Positions 23,103-36,062 of a DNA stretch of 64,000 nt are shown here, in pieces (within the stretch, counting starts at the first letter, position 1; every line of letters starts with the position of its first letter). The notes under the pieces were generated by a model. That model did not search any database and was not told the DNA's origin. It saw only the letters and a program-made list of their open reading frames with translations. The position numbers were made by a program, and so were the translations under genes. The stretch lies in the NCBI RefSeq assembly GCF_025698545.1, contig NC_068577.1, positions 23,701,250-23,765,249 on the forward strand, in the 5' to 3' direction. Source of the DNA: Gossypium raimondii (lineage: Eukaryota > Streptophyta > Magnoliopsida > Malvales > Malvaceae).

Positions 23103-26100
23103 ATGTCTCCTACTCCTCTTATTCGCATTCTTACTGAGAATAAATTAAATGGGGATAACTTTCAAGAACGTAAACAAATCTTGCTGATAGTTATCAGCTG
23201 TGAGAAACACAAATTTGTTCTTGATAAAAAGTACCCTCCGGAAGCTCAGCCCAAAGCGAGAAATTGCTAGAGAGATTCTGACTCAATTGCTCGATGTTAT
23301 ATTTTAGCGGGCATGAGTAATGTGTTGTAAAAGTAACACAAGAATTTCTATACTCCCAAAGAGGTCATGACAAATTTAGAGGATTTGTTCAAAGGCCAAG
23401 TTGAATTAGCTCGACAATCCGCTGTTACAAATTTGATGAATTATCAATAGAAAACCAACACTAGGGTCAAAAAATATATGCTTAAGCTTATAGGATTCTT
23501 TGTGGAAGCGAAGGTCAATGGTGTTGAAATAGACGTGAACACTCATATTGAAATGGTGTTCAAATCCTTAACCAATGGGTTTTCTGGTTGTAGGGTCGCT
23601 TATAACTTTGGGAACAAGGCGCTTACCTTCACTCAGTTCGTGAAGGAATTACAATCCTATGAGTTGATGTTCAATGGTGGTAAGTCAGTTCAAGAGAAAT
23701 CTAAAGCAAACTTAGATGTGGGTCTGTCGTCCTCTAAATGAAAGCAAAAATTTAAGGGAAAGAAGAAATTGATTAAGTTTTTGGTTCCACCTCGAGTGGA
23801 TAGGAAGAAGGTTAAGAAGTCAAAAGATCCTAAAAAGGTCAAATGTTTCTTCCGCAATAGGAAAAGGGCATTTCAAATCAAACTGTAAGGAGTGTTTGGA
23901 TTACCTAACCAAAAAGGGAAAATGTATGGAACTCTTTATGGTTGAAGCTTGCTTAGTGGAATAATCAATTGATAACTAGGTTATTGATTCTGGAGCCACT
24001 AACCATGTGTGTGTTTCTTTACAAGGGTTCAGCGAAACGAGAAGTCTGTGTGAAAAGAGCCTCTCGTTGTAGACCGGAGATGAGAGCTATGTCTCAACCA
24101 AAGCAGTGGGAGAAGTCATTTTACACTTTGATAATTTTAGAAATATTGTTTTAAAGAATGTATTTTATGTACCTAATTTTAAGAGGAGTTTAATTTCTGT
24201 AGCATGTTTATTTTATGATGGTTATACCGTGACATTCAATAAAGGGATTGCTATTCACATAAAAAGTTCCTTAATCTATAATGGATGGATGGAAAACAAT
24301 CTCTAATTTATCAAACCAAATAACTACTCGTTGCTTCAAACTGAAATAGTGAATAAAAAGCTTAAATCTTCACACTCTAATTAAGGGTACCTATGGCACT
24401 TAAGATTTGGTCATATTAACAAAGAAAAAATCACTAGACTATTGAAAGATGGTCTTTTAAGTATGCTTAAGAAAGTTAGTCTTCCACAATGTGAATCCTG
24501 CTTGGAAGGTAAAATTACTAAAAGGTCTTTTAATTCGAAAGGTACAAGGGCCAACCAACCTTTAGAACTTGTGCACACTGATGTATGTGGTCCCATGAGC
24601 ATCAGTGCCTGAAAAAGTTACGATTACTACGTGACTTTTATCGATGACTATTCTCAATATGGATATGTGTATCTAATGCACCGTAAAAGTGAAACCTTTG
24701 ATAAATTTTGAGAGTTTCATGCGAAAGTTGAAAAGCAATTAGGTTTATCTATAAAGAATCTTCGGGTGATCAAGGTAGGGAATACTTGTCCGGTGAGTTC
24801 TTAGGATACCTCATAGAGAATAAGATTTATCCCAATTGACTGTGCCGGGCACTTCACAGTAGAATGGCATAGCTGAAAGAAGGAATAGAACCTTTTTTGA
24901 CATGGTTCGTTCAATGTTAAGTTATTCACAACTTCCTACTTCCTTCTAGGGATATACGATTCAAATGGCTTACTATGTTCTAAATAATGTGCCAACCAAG
25001 TATGCTTGTAAGACACCTTATGAACTGTGACATGGAAAGAAACCCGCTCTAAATCACTTTAGAATATGGGGTTGTCCAGCACACGTTCTGGATAAGGATA
25101 CAAAAAATTTGGATGCACGAACAGAATTATACATGTTTGTAGTATATTTGAAAGGAATAAATGATGGATTATTCTACAATCTAAAAGATAATACGATTAA
25201 AGTTTCTACTCATACTACTTTCCTCAAGGAAAGCTACATGGATAACTTTAAGCCTCAAAGTAAAGTGGTACTCGAGGAACTTTCGGAAGTGGTAAAACAA
25301 TCACCAAGTTCAATTCTCGAGAAAGTTGTAGAAAGACCTACAAACAATCAACTAGATAAGGGAATCTGTCGTAGTGAAAGAGTTTTTAAGAAATAGGATT
25401 TTTTCATCTATGATGGTAGTATTTATAATACGAAAGTCAATCATGAGGATGATGATCCACTCACTTACAAATACGCTATGCAAGACGTTGATTCTAATCT
25501 TTGGAAACAGGCCATGGATGCCAAGATGGATTCTATGAAATCAAATACGGTAAGGGAACTTGTAGACTTACCGATTGGAATTAAACCCATAAGATGTAAG
25601 TGAATCTACAAGAAGAAGAGAAATGATGAAAGGAAAGTAGAAACACATAAAGCTGGACTTGTAGGGAAAGGCTACACACAGAAAGAAGGTATCAATTACG
25701 ATGAGACCTTCTCTCCGGTAGCCATGCTCAAGTCTATCTACATACTCTTATCCATTGTCACTGCTCTTGATTACAAGATCTAGAATATAGATGTCAAGAC
25801 AGCATTCTTGAATGGATCTCTTGATGAGACCATTTATATGGCTCAACCCATTGGCTATGTTGTCAAAGGAAATGAGCAGAAAGTTTGCAAACTGTTAAGA
25901 TTCATTTATGGACTTAAATAGGTGTCTCACTCATGGAATAAAAGATTTGATCAAATAATTAATACTTTTGGATTTAAGAGAAACGGTGATTAACCTTATG
26001 TTTATAAGCATATAAAGGGAAAAAAAAGGTGGTCTTCCTCGTTTTGTATGTCAATGATATTCTACTTATCGAAAATAATGTAGGAGAATTGTTATCGGTT

Positions 26101-28924
26101 AAACTATGGTTAGCTCAACAGTTTAGCATGAAAGACTTGGGTGAAGCTAGTTATATTCTTGGAATTCGAATCTTTAGGGATCGAAAGAATAAAACGATAG
26201 CTCTATCTCAAGTTTCATACATCAATAAGTTACTAGAATATTTTTCAATGACCGATGCGAAGCCAGGCGTTTAGCCGGCTGCATCAGATTTTCATCTTTC
26301 TTTAGATGACTGTCCTAAGACAGTGGAAAAAAGAGATCATATGAGTAAAACTTCATATGCTTTGGCAGTTGGAAGCCTTATGTATGTGACACTTTGCACA
26401 CGTCCAGATATCTATTTCGTAGTAAGAATGGTTAGTCGACATCAGGCGAATCCAGGTCTCAAGCATTGGCAAGTTGTAAAACATATATTAAAGTATCTTA
26501 AAAGAACCATATATTATATGTTTGTGTATTCTGGGGAGAACCTTACTCCTGTTGGATACACAGACTCAAACTTTCAAACCTGTAAATATTCGAGGAAATC
26601 AACATCGAGAAATGTATTCTTTCTTGTAATGACACCAAATTCTCGAGTCAATGTTCGAGTGTTGACCTGGTTTGGCGATGGATAAATTTATTTTGGGATT
26701 GGGTTTTGTTGGAATTAATTTGGGTGAATTTTAGACCTTTTTATAAGAAATTAAGGATGTTCGGAAGCTTGTGTGAAGTATGGGGAAGATGAATGGCAAA
26801 TATGGTGATTTTACCATTTTTGAATAAAAATCTTCTCCCAATTAATGGGAAAAGATGGTTTGGTAAATTGAGGTATGGGATAAAGTGGTTTTGTCCCTTT
26901 TTTTCCTATATTATAATCACCCTATTATTTTTTTCTTTTTACATTTCTTCATTTTTTTTCTTCTTTTCTCCATCTATTTTTCCTTAACAAGGCATGTAGA
27001 GGGAGAGAGATTTGAGTGGGTTCCCACCATTTTTTTTCATCCTCCAAATCTAAAAGAAGTTAAAGAGGGTGGTGAATCTTCTAAAGCTAAGGGTAAAGGC
27101 AAAGTGGTGGAGACCTAGGCAAGAAACTTTGTTAGTGTTATTCAATCAAGGTGATACCCTCTAACTCTCCTATACTTCTTGATAAGTCATAAATATGATG
27201 CTTGTGTGATAATGCATGCATGTTATATGTTTTTTGGAGGAAATCTTGTTTGGATGATTTAAAATGAAGCTAAAAACTTAGTTGTGAAATCTACTAGAAA
27301 CAAATTATTACATGAATAGTAGGTTTAAAAATTCACCAAAAATTCTATAAAAATAATTAAGTAGTTATCTATACATCGTTGTAATCGCGAGTTAGTCTAG
27401 TTTCGTTTAGAACAAAAAAAGATCGATTTTGATTTGTATTTTAAAAGATATGATTTTTTGAGTGTTGAAAGGTCATAAAAATCTGGCAGCAGAATTCTTA
27501 TAAAATAGATTTAGCAGTGACTTTGAAAAATCACCAAAAATTTCACAAGATAAAATAAGAAGTGGGCCTTAAATCTCTATAATCGTACAGAAGTCTAGTT
27601 TCGTTTAAAACAAACGGTGCTTAATTTAGAGTTCTATATTAATAGTTATTAATTTTTTTAATGAGAAAAGGTTAGAATGTTAAGGTAGCAGACTAACACA
27701 TCTCATTAGTTAATATTTTAGCTGGAATGATAAGCAACTTGAAACGAGTATGAGACTTGAATGTCATGGTTTTATTTTTGTGATTATATGTTTGATGCTT
27801 TGTTTGCACTCAGCTTCGGGCTCTAACCTAACTAGCAGTCATGAGTGGTGCTCAGGATAACCCTACGGACACCCGGGGTTATTTAACTAGCGGCCATGAG
27901 TGGCGCGGGACTATCCGGATACCCGATTATTTGAGCAGTATGTGCAATCTAACAAGTTTGACAAGTTTGATATGCAAGCGATTTGGTTATGTAGATTTAA
28001 TGACTCACGATTTAATTATTCGATACTCATGTCATGTTTCTATGTTTACATTTGATTTGCGTGCTTATATTTATGAATGGCTTGAAGTATGGTAGATTTG
28101 TTGTGTACCACTGAGCATGTAAAGCTCAGCCTTCGAATTGTTTTAATGTTCAGATTTGTAGACTTTTGTTCGTGTCCGAGGAACATCATCGACGAGAGAC
28201 TCCTAGCATCACGTATTCAGAGTACAGTACCTTATCTATTAGTGGACATTGTATTCCTAAGGCCTTACTTGTATTTTTTTTAGGTCTGTAACTCATTTAT
28301 CATTTTTTTTATTTTGACATTTTGATATACGATGATATTGGAGCTCCACATATTTTGTATAATATTACTATTTTCAGTCTAACTATGTATGAAATTTTCT
28401 CTTATATAAAATGTATTTCAATGTTTTAAAATTATTTAAAAATTTTGTTGGGTTACTCCGATGACCTGATGTAGCACCTTAGTATTCTAGTACTCCGTAT
28501 TCGAGATTAGGGTGTTACAGTTCTAGGTCGTGGAGTCATAGTATGGAGAAGTGTAAAACACACTTACACTGTTAACTCTACTATGGAGGCTAAGTATGTG
28601 GCTACTTTTGAGGCAACGAAAGAAGTAATATGGCTTCGAAAGTTCTTAATGGATCTTAAAGTCATTCCTGGTATGTAAAAATCTATAATACTGTATTGTG
28701 ATAACAGTGTTGCAATAGCTAATACGAAGGAAATGATAAGTCACAAGAGAACGAAACACATTGATCGGAAGTATCACTTGATATGAAAGGTAGTAGCTGA
28801 AGAAATTGTAGATATGATGAAAGTAGCTTCTAAAGATAACCTTGTGGATCAGTTTACTAAGACTTTTGTAACTAGGAGTTTTAACAAACACGTTGAGAAT
28901 ATGAGAATGCGAAACATGACACAT
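23103..28924 (+). pseudogene. Copia polyprotein of element 2, broken and split
   Basis: The gag starts at the ATG 23103 (MSPTPLIRILTENKLNG) and continues in the same frame to about 23741 with several stops; a further open piece there reads LKLIGFFVEAKVNG. Integrase is visible at 24390-24900 (WHLRFGHINKEKITRLL, LVHTDVCGPMS, FIDDYSQYGYVYLM). RT lies at 25480-26270, with the catalytic box as YVNDILL where YVDDILL is expected. RNase H begins at 26323 (YALAVGSLMYVTLCTRPDI) and is interrupted at 26624 by the solo LTR, resuming at 28524 with VIVWRSVKHT and ending with TKHIDRKYHL-like sequence near 28760-28780. It cannot function. Confidence 0.9.
26625..28518. mobile_element. Solo LTR inside copia element 2 RNase H
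   Basis: Begins TGTAATGACACC and ends AGGGTGTTACA, 1894 bp. The flanks TTTCT (26620-26624) and GTTCT (28519-28523) match at four of five positions. Removing the LTR and one duplication makes the surrounding RNase H frame continuous, which supports the boundaries. The terminal GTGTTACA resembles gypsy chromovirus LTR ends. The interior has two similar lines, each with CATGAGTGG followed by a CGGACACCCG or CGGATACCCG line (27840-27930). No coding sequence; no partner internal region, so it is a solo LTR. Confidence 0.88.
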
Positions 28925-28950
28925 TTACTTCATTATAACAAGCAGGAGAT

Positions 28951-31327
28951 TGTTGGAAAATGTGTCCATATTGTAGTAAACATGTAACTATTTTCTATTT
29001 ATTTGAACGATGAATAAAAATATAAAGTTAATTTCACATTTCACTATTATGCCTTTTGTATTTCTATCTTTTATAAGCGAAATTATGACCAGCAAATATT
29101 AGTTCATTGATTGTCTAAGCTCAAACTAAAGATAAGTGGCACAGTAAGAACGTTTACATTGTGAGAAAGACAACTTACTTCAACAGATACTCTGAATAAG
29201 TTTGTAATCCCGTAAAAGAATCGAAGTGAGCATTTGATTCAAATACTGAGAATGATTATTATGTTGTCTACAATTCCAATTGGAGAGATAGCTAATCTTG
29301 GCTATCAAAGCAATTGACTCTATGATTAAAGAAATAGATGTATTCATTTAGAATGATACATTAGACTGGACCCAAGATTAATTAATTCTGAGTTCGTTTG
29401 TGAATTAATTCACTTGTGACATTCATGGCGTGATTTACCTAAATCCTAAGTTAGTCACTGACCAGGCATATGCAACTCATGTGCTTTGATATAAGTGGAG
29501 GCTTATGCTCTAAAGATGATCGAGCCCATAACCAGTATGTTGGGTACATGACTTGTGTATAGCATGGTTTTACTAGCAATATTGGAATTCATAGCTCAAT
29601 TAAAGATTTAATGATATCCTCTCATTGGCATTATGTGGATTGGTAAAAATGTAACGTGGCCATGGGTTGCTCATTCTCGAACTAACAATTTATCACAATC
29701 ATTTGTTGATAATGATCATATTAATCATTAAGAAGACACAATGGTGACAATGAGATAAAATAGGATTGTATTGAGTGAACAGATTTAACTCAAAGGAATC
29801 AAGGATATCATATGAGGGTAACACACACATGACGAGGTCATTGGACAAAACAGTTGAATGAATTGTTTTCATAAAGAGTATACAATAAGGAGTTTTCAAT
29901 ATGGTACTTCTTGTGGACTAACTCCATGATTAAGTAATTACGAAATTTCGTAACGATGCTTCTAGACATAATTGCAATTACTAGAGCCTAATTATATATA
30001 TCTGATTGGTCTCTCTGCTAGCTCAACAAAAGCTCAATCGGACTGCATTTGAATCAAAAGAGAATTTTACAACATTGGAAATAATTTAATTGAGTTGATC
30101 GATGTGAAATAAAATTAGGTGGTCGTGAGAATTGTTCAACTAGAGAATTTGATTAAATAATTTTCTTGAAAAATTAATTTGGACAATCTAAGTGGTTTTT
30201 GGGAAAATTAATTTTGATAAAGTAAAATTAAATTAATCAAATTAATTAAAATTAATATGATATTTTTAGAAATTAATTTTCAAGTAAGACAATTGGTCTA
30301 ATGGGTTATTAAACTTGAAATTTGGACCTGATATCCTAAATTGGGCCCCGGGAGCCCAAAACTGAGACTAAGACCCAAAAACTAGTTGACCCGGGCCTGG
30401 CATGTGAAATTGGGTCGACGGTCCAACCGATGGCTAGACTAGACTGGTCAAGTCGTCACTGATCCGGACCGAACTAACAGTAGCCGAATTGGCTCGGGGT
30501 GTCATAAAGGTGTCGCACCTGCATCACCAAACATGGCGGCACCGGCGACGGCGACTGCGACATTCTGATGGTCGACGATGGTTGGTCTTCGGTGGTTAAG
30601 TAGTGAAAGAGTTACACTTCTACTAGGACTCTACTAGAGAATTTGATTTCAGATTAACTATTCCAAAAATAATATTATTTTAATAGTTTAATATTAAATT
30701 TAATTTAATAATTATCTTAATAGTATTTTATTAATTTAATATTAAATTAATTATCTTAATATTAAATATTATTTAATGTTTATCTTACAAATAAACATTT
30801 TATTATTTTAATAAAATTTAATATTAAATTTAATCTAATATTTATCTTGATAAATATTATACTAATTTAATATTGAAGTGATTAAGTTTAATCATAGTTG
30901 AACTCTCTAAACTCTCCCTATATAAAGAGAGTCTTGGGTCATTATTTGAAACATACTTGAATTCAAGAGAAAGTTGTAGAGAGAAAATTCCTTTAAGAGA
31001 TTATTTCAGAAAATTTCTAGAGATATTTTCCTAATTTACAACTTAACCCAAAAGTTTAGAGAAATTATGAAATTACCCATTGGTAATTTTTGTGAAAAAA
31101 TTTCTAATTCAAAGCTAGCAACACTCGGCAGATGTGAGCTTGAGGATAGCGAAGAAGGCTACTCGGTCGAAATGCTCATCCTAGATGAATCGAAAAGGTA
31201 CAATTTTGATTAAGTGTTTATTACTTTAGATATCACAACTAAGATCTTGTTTTGGAAAAAAATTTAAAAACTCTGTTTTCCCTAAATTTATTTTTCGCTA
31301 TATTTTTCAAACTCATTTTTTCCAATA
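28951..31327 (+). repeat. 3' LTR of copia element 2
   Basis: Begins TGTTGGAAAATGTGTCC. It matches the 5' LTR over its length with many substitutions and small indels, implying an old insertion. It ends CCAATA before the GTGAC duplication. Confidence 0.92.
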
Positions 31328-31332
31328 GTGAC

Positions 31333-34143
31333 CACACACCGACGTGCATGCACCAGGACTATGAATCAACACTATTATACTTAAATATCCAGCGGCTTTA
31401 TTGCAAGTGTGACATGTCAGTTATAATATTTGTAGTGTTATAATGGAACACCTAAGTATTCCAAGGATCGATCCCAAGAAAGTCGGGGACAAAGTGATCC
31501 CTAATCGACAAGTATGCAAATAGGAAGTCTAGTTAACTATTCACTAAATACTATATTACAGCAATTCATAATCAAAGGTAATTACACTAATTTAACTAAG
31601 AAATACTAAGAAGGACCAAATTGTAAAGTATACAAAATTCACGATTAAGAATTCAAGACACACAAGTGTTGGTTGGCTTTCATGTTGTCAATTATTCTTT
31701 GGATTAGGGATCTAAAATGCTTAAACTACTAATTGGCTCAATTTTACCTCTCGGTCACCATTTTACCAAATTAAACAATTTAGTCCGGTTTATCTCTCGA
31801 CCTTACCAAACTACCTCGGTACAACCAAATTGGTGTTTAATAGGATCTCATCTTGATCTCACCTATCTAAATATTCACCTAGAGGTGTCAATTTTAAGTT
31901 TCGAAGTCTATTTTATTTAGTCCAATTTTTACAATTTAGTCTCTGTACCAAAAACTAATCAAACAACATTTCCATCAACCAACCATCATATATTTAGTTA
32001 CCTAACATGATTTCTATACAAACAACAGCCCAATAAACATTCAAAGCATGCATTATATTAAGTACAAAAAGTAGGGATAAGAAAGCTTAGTAGTTTCTTG
32101 ATGAATGGTTGAAGGAGAAGATGTAGGCAACAATGGAGGTGAAAAACTATTAGAAAATATCATATTTTTAAGCTTTTAAATGAAAATGAAGCTGAGTTAT
32201 ATTAAAACCCTTGGATGAAATTGAAAATACAAGCTAAATTTTGAGTACTAAAATATAAATAACACCTAGCTAGAGTAACAATTAACTAACCAACAGTTAT
32301 CAGCCAACAACTAAATACAACCTAAAATTTTTGGATACAATTGCCCCAAGACATTAAATTTTGATTGGGGTTGGTATTGGACTAAAACTACCCCTGCAGT
32401 CAATTTTCTCCTCGTCCAATAGCGGTATCGCGATACCCAAGCTTCGATGTCGTGATATCAAAAACAATATCAAAATTAGGGGTCCCGGTGTCGCGATACC
32501 CATCCTAAGTGTCACGTTATCACTGCATTTGACCTCAATTTTCTTCACTTTAGCACCTTTGGGGGTATCACGACTTCCATGATCTCAGTTCGCAGTATCC
32601 ACTCTGAATGATGATTGCCTTGATTTCGGGCCATTATCGACTTCTTACGCCAACTCAATCACGTCGTTAGGTTCCCAATGGCACCATTTGGCCAATTTTG
32701 GCCTCAAGAGGGTATAAAACTAATAAAAATCATTTATTAATAACAAAAGTTAAAATTTGACAAAAGTAAAGAAAGTACACCTAAATTGCTTGAGAAGCTC
32801 CTCCAATGTAATGAAGAACTTAATTTGATGTATTAAATTACGACAGATCAAGGGGGGACAATTGTTATACATTTACACATCATCACCCCTTATGCCAGTG
32901 TCATCAAGGGATTTGTCATGTCAGGTCCAATCTCATGTAATGATTCTAACGTTGCAAGTTTATCAACCCCAAAAGCAATTACATCCGTTCCAAGGTCAAA
33001 TCAAACCCATTTTGATCTAACCCAACATAAGTCATAATGAAAGGGAGCCCACCTCAAGCTTGGATCTATCTATAAAAGCCAGTCTGATGAAGGGTATCAT
33101 GTACCAAGATTAACGACTGTGAGCACAATTTGGATATAAATCACACCCATTACAACGACTCCTTACAGCCTTTACATGTAAATCGTGATACCTTTCATTC
33201 CATGTTGTAACAAAAAGGCAGGGTGATTTGATGAATAACCTAACCACCCAAATAGCATAATTGTAATTGGCTGAATCACATTGCTATTTCCATGATTATT
33301 AGAAAAAGTAATAATATCAAATTTCATTTTCCTTATCCTCACTTTTTTCTTTTTCCACACTTTTTCATCGGCTAATTAATACATTAATCTTATCTTCCCT
33401 TTATAAAGTTCCACTATAGGATTAGGAAGTTATGTCTGTCTGACCATTTCAATTTTACTTTCACTATAATGGAAAACAACATCTAGCATCTCTTATCATT
33501 ACTAAATTTCAATTGTCAATATACATCATCATTATCCAACTTCATTTTCAAACACCGAGGATCTTAACCATTTAATTTTAAAATTTCACCAGCCAAGTTT
33601 GATAAATTTTGTATATTCTTATTTGGTAATTATAAAATAATTGAATTTATTTTAATTGAATTAATAGAGTTAAGCATTGTGGTTCCGTTTAACAGTATTA
33701 AAATTGCAATGCTAAAAGGTTGCTATTATAATGTGTACCTTGCAGCTTTATATAAGTGAAACTATAAAAAAAAATTGGCAATGCTCATATAAATTACAAT
33801 TTATACTATACTCTCTCTCAAAGACAAAACAAATTATATATAATATCTCTAAAATTCCATAAAATAATAACTCAAAGTCTTTGGATTTACAATAGAGAAA
33901 TAATAAATAAATTATGCTTAAGCTTCGTCACTCTTTTCCACTCGGGATGACTCGGTTAAAACAATCCCTCTTTGCCATCTCCTTCATAATCATTGTAAGG
34001 AAAAGAACTTCAAATTTACCCACTAATCACTCAAATAAATCATAATGAAACCTAATCAACTCAGTAAAACTGTTAGCGCTTCCAACTCGAGTTGAGTCAA
34101 CCAAGGAGGATCAGTCGTTTTTATTATATGCTTGCATTAGCTT
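31333..34143. other. Intergenic DNA downstream of the SAUR gene, probable repeat remnants
   Basis: No gene supported. 31430-32760 has a repetitive character (for example GGATCGATCCCAAG near 31466 and the TATCGCGATA palindromes at 32424-32510) and is probably part of an unidentified retroelement. 33350-34090 is AT-rich and lies at the 3' side of the SAUR gene. Confidence 0.45.
32424..32437. repeat. Perfect 14-bp palindrome with nearby partial copies
   Basis: GGTATCGCGATACC is a perfect inverted repeat. A near copy, GGTGTCGCGATACC, lies at about 32487-32500, with weaker relatives at about 32447 (GTCGTGATATC) and 32565 (GTATCACGACTTCC). Function unknown. Confidence 0.7.
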
Positions 34144-34590
34144 TTAGTACACTGATTTATCGGCGACCCCATGAAGCAACGGTCGAGATTCGCCGAAACC
34201 CCCGAGTTTATTCTTCATGCCCACGTGGCAGCATCTCCGAAGAACCTCGAATGTCGAGAACCGGCCGGAGCCGGATCGGGATACGGCTCGGAGAATCTCC
34301 TCGAACAACGACTCGTCGCATGGGATGGTTAACGGTCCAACGTTGTTGAAACCGTACTCCTCTTCAGTTTGTACCAGGAGTTTTCTGAACATGGGGTGGT
34401 TAAGGTACGTCGCGCGTACGATAAATCTCCTGAGACTGGTGCCCACGCAGACCGCCACGTGTCCAGAAGGAACATCAGACGGCGCATGTCCGTTATTGTT
34501 GTTGTTGGCCGTTATCCGGGCATTCCTTCGCCACTGCTTCAGCATTTGTCGGATCCGAACTATCTGACGAATTTTCTGGCATTTTCCCAT
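34144..34590 (-). CDS. SAUR-family auxin-responsive protein
   Basis: Single-exon gene of 148 codons, typical of SAURs (small auxin up RNAs), which promote cell expansion, in known cases by inhibiting PP2C.D phosphatases and thereby activating plasma-membrane proton pumps. The protein begins MGKCQKIRQIVRIRQMLKQW, a basic N-terminus, then an Asn-rich linker. The SAUR core spans about residues 40-105, with DVPSGHVAVCVG, RRFIVRATYLNHP, LLVQTEEEYGF and LTIPCDESLFEEIL. The ATG at 34590 is preferred over an upstream in-frame Met because family members start at MGKCQKIRQ. The frame is intact with no stops. A TATA-like sequence lies about 185 bp upstream. The upstream region is cut by a TIR transposon starting at 34938, about 350 bp from the start codon, which may affect its expression. 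Confidence 0.92.
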   Translation of the reverse strand: MGKCQKIRQIVRIRQMLKQWRRNARITANNNNNGHAPSDVPSGHVAVCVGTSLRRFIVRATYLNHPMFRKLLVQTEEEYGFNNVGPLTIPCDESLFEEILRAVSRSGSGRFSTFEVLRRCCHVGMKNKLGGFGESRPLLHGVADKSVY

Positions 34591-34772
34591 TCCGTGATAC
34601 ATTCGTTTCCCAAGAAAGTGACAGAAAATGAGCAAGGAACGTTAAAAGGAAAAGTGAATACTTTCCGAGAATGTGAGAGAAAGAGAAAAGGTGAAGTAGA
34701 AGAAGGAAGTTTCCGGTGGCGTGAGAAAAAATAAAATTTACTTGTGAGTTGAAAGTTTAGGGCGGAGGGAGG

Positions 34773-34780
34773 TATTATAA
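34773..34780 (-). promoter_or_regulatory. Candidate TATA box of the SAUR gene
   Basis: The minus strand reads CCTTATAATACC, about 185 bp upstream of the chosen ATG. It lies on the gene side of the transposon insertion, so the core promoter appears undisturbed. Confidence 0.4.
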
Positions 34781-35220
34781 GGTCAAGGATAAAAGATATT
34801 GCCCTTGGACTTTGAGATAATTACGAGATTGTGTCTGCTGTTTCCATGGGTGTCATGGCCATGTGATCTACAGAAAGGTAATGGGACTTTAGCTAGCTTT
34901 AATCCATTTTTTAATTCATTAAAACATAATTTCTTTACAGCACGTTTGGTTCGCTGTATTGGAATAGAGGCGTAATGGAATAAATGTGTAATAGAATAAA
35001 GGCGTAATAGCAAATCAATTGTTTGGTTGAATGTAATGGAATAGAGGCGTAATAGTATTCTTGTGTTTGGTTGAATGGAATAGAGATGTAATAGCATAAT
35101 AGAAAAAACTAAAATGACTAGAATACCCTTAGCATAAATTTGTTTGGATAAATAATTATTGTTATTGTTATTTAAATTTTAATAAGATTATTAATATCAA
35201 TAATAAATAATTTAATCATA

Positions 35221-35770
35221 TTTAAACATAATTATTATTAAATATATTATAATTAAAATATATAATTTAATAAAATTCTTATTATTCAATATTCTTATAT
35301 GAATTTACTCAAATCATAATATATGATACTATAAAATATAATTTAACATAATTATTATTAAATATATTATAATTAAAATATATAATTTAATAAAATTCTT
35401 AATAATCAATATTCTTATATGAATTTACTTAAATCATAATATATGATACTATAAAATATAATTTAACATAATTATTATTAAATATATTATAATTAAAATA
35501 TATAATTTAATAAAATTCTTAATAATTAATATTCTTATATGAATTTACTCAAATCATAATATATGATACTATAAAAGATAATTTAACATAATTATTACTA
35601 AATATATTTTAATTAAAATATATAATTTAATAAAATTCTTAATAATCAATATTCTTATATGAATTTACTAAAATCATAATATATGATACTATAAAATATA
35701 ATTTGAAATAATTAATATTAAATATATTTTAATTAAAATATATGATTTAATAAAATTGAAAATAATTATA
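35221..35770. repeat. 120-bp tandem array, about 4.5 copies
   Basis: Four units start at 35221, 35341, 35461 and 35581, exactly 120 bp apart, with a partial diverged unit from 35701. Units differ by only a few bases. The composition is nearly all A and T with the word ATATGATACTATAAAA. Confidence 0.92.
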
Positions 35771-35782
35771 ACTAATAAATTT

Positions 35783-36062
35783 TCTTATATGAATTTGTAT
35801 AATTTAAAATAATTATTATTAAATATAATTTAATAATATATAATTTCATAAAATTCTTGATAATAAATTTTCTTATATGAATTTATATAATTTAAAATAA
35901 TTAATATTAAATATAATTTAATAATGATATATAATTTCATAAAATTCTTGATAATAAATTTTCTTATATGAATTTATACAATTTAAAATAATTAATATTA
36001 AATATAATTTAATAATGATATATAATTTCATAAAATTCTTAATAATAAAATGTTCTTATATG
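35783..36062. repeat. Related tandem array, about 90-bp units, 3 copies
   Basis: The word TCTTATATG recurs at 35783, 35871, 35962 and 36054, giving periods of 88 to 92 bp. The units share words with the 120-bp array, so they are probably shortened derivatives of it. Confidence 0.85.

Larger units (their letters stand above)
19221..31327 (+). mobile_element. Long-LTR Ty1/copia element with nested solo LTR
   Basis: Target duplications GTGAC at 19216-19220 and 31328-31332 match perfectly. LTRs are 19221-21531 (2311 bp) and 28951-31327 (2377 bp). A primer-binding site follows the 5' LTR and a purine tract (AAGCAGGAGA, 28940-28949) precedes the 3' LTR. The outer 5' terminus is TA instead of TG and the outer 3' terminus is TA instead of CA, while both inner termini are canonical, so the outer ends have mutated. 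The internal region has copia order and is broken by many stops. A foreign solo LTR (26625-28518) splits its RNase H. Without that insertion the element is about 10.2 kb. Confidence 0.95.

Noticed and set aside
34092..34734. Overlapping plus-strand ORFs opposite the SAUR gene
   Set aside because: They are antisense shadows of the conserved SAUR frame and resemble no protein.
35221..36062. Regularly spaced repeats that could suggest a CRISPR-like array
   Set aside because: The whole 120-bp unit is repeated, with no unique spacers, and the context is a plant transposon.
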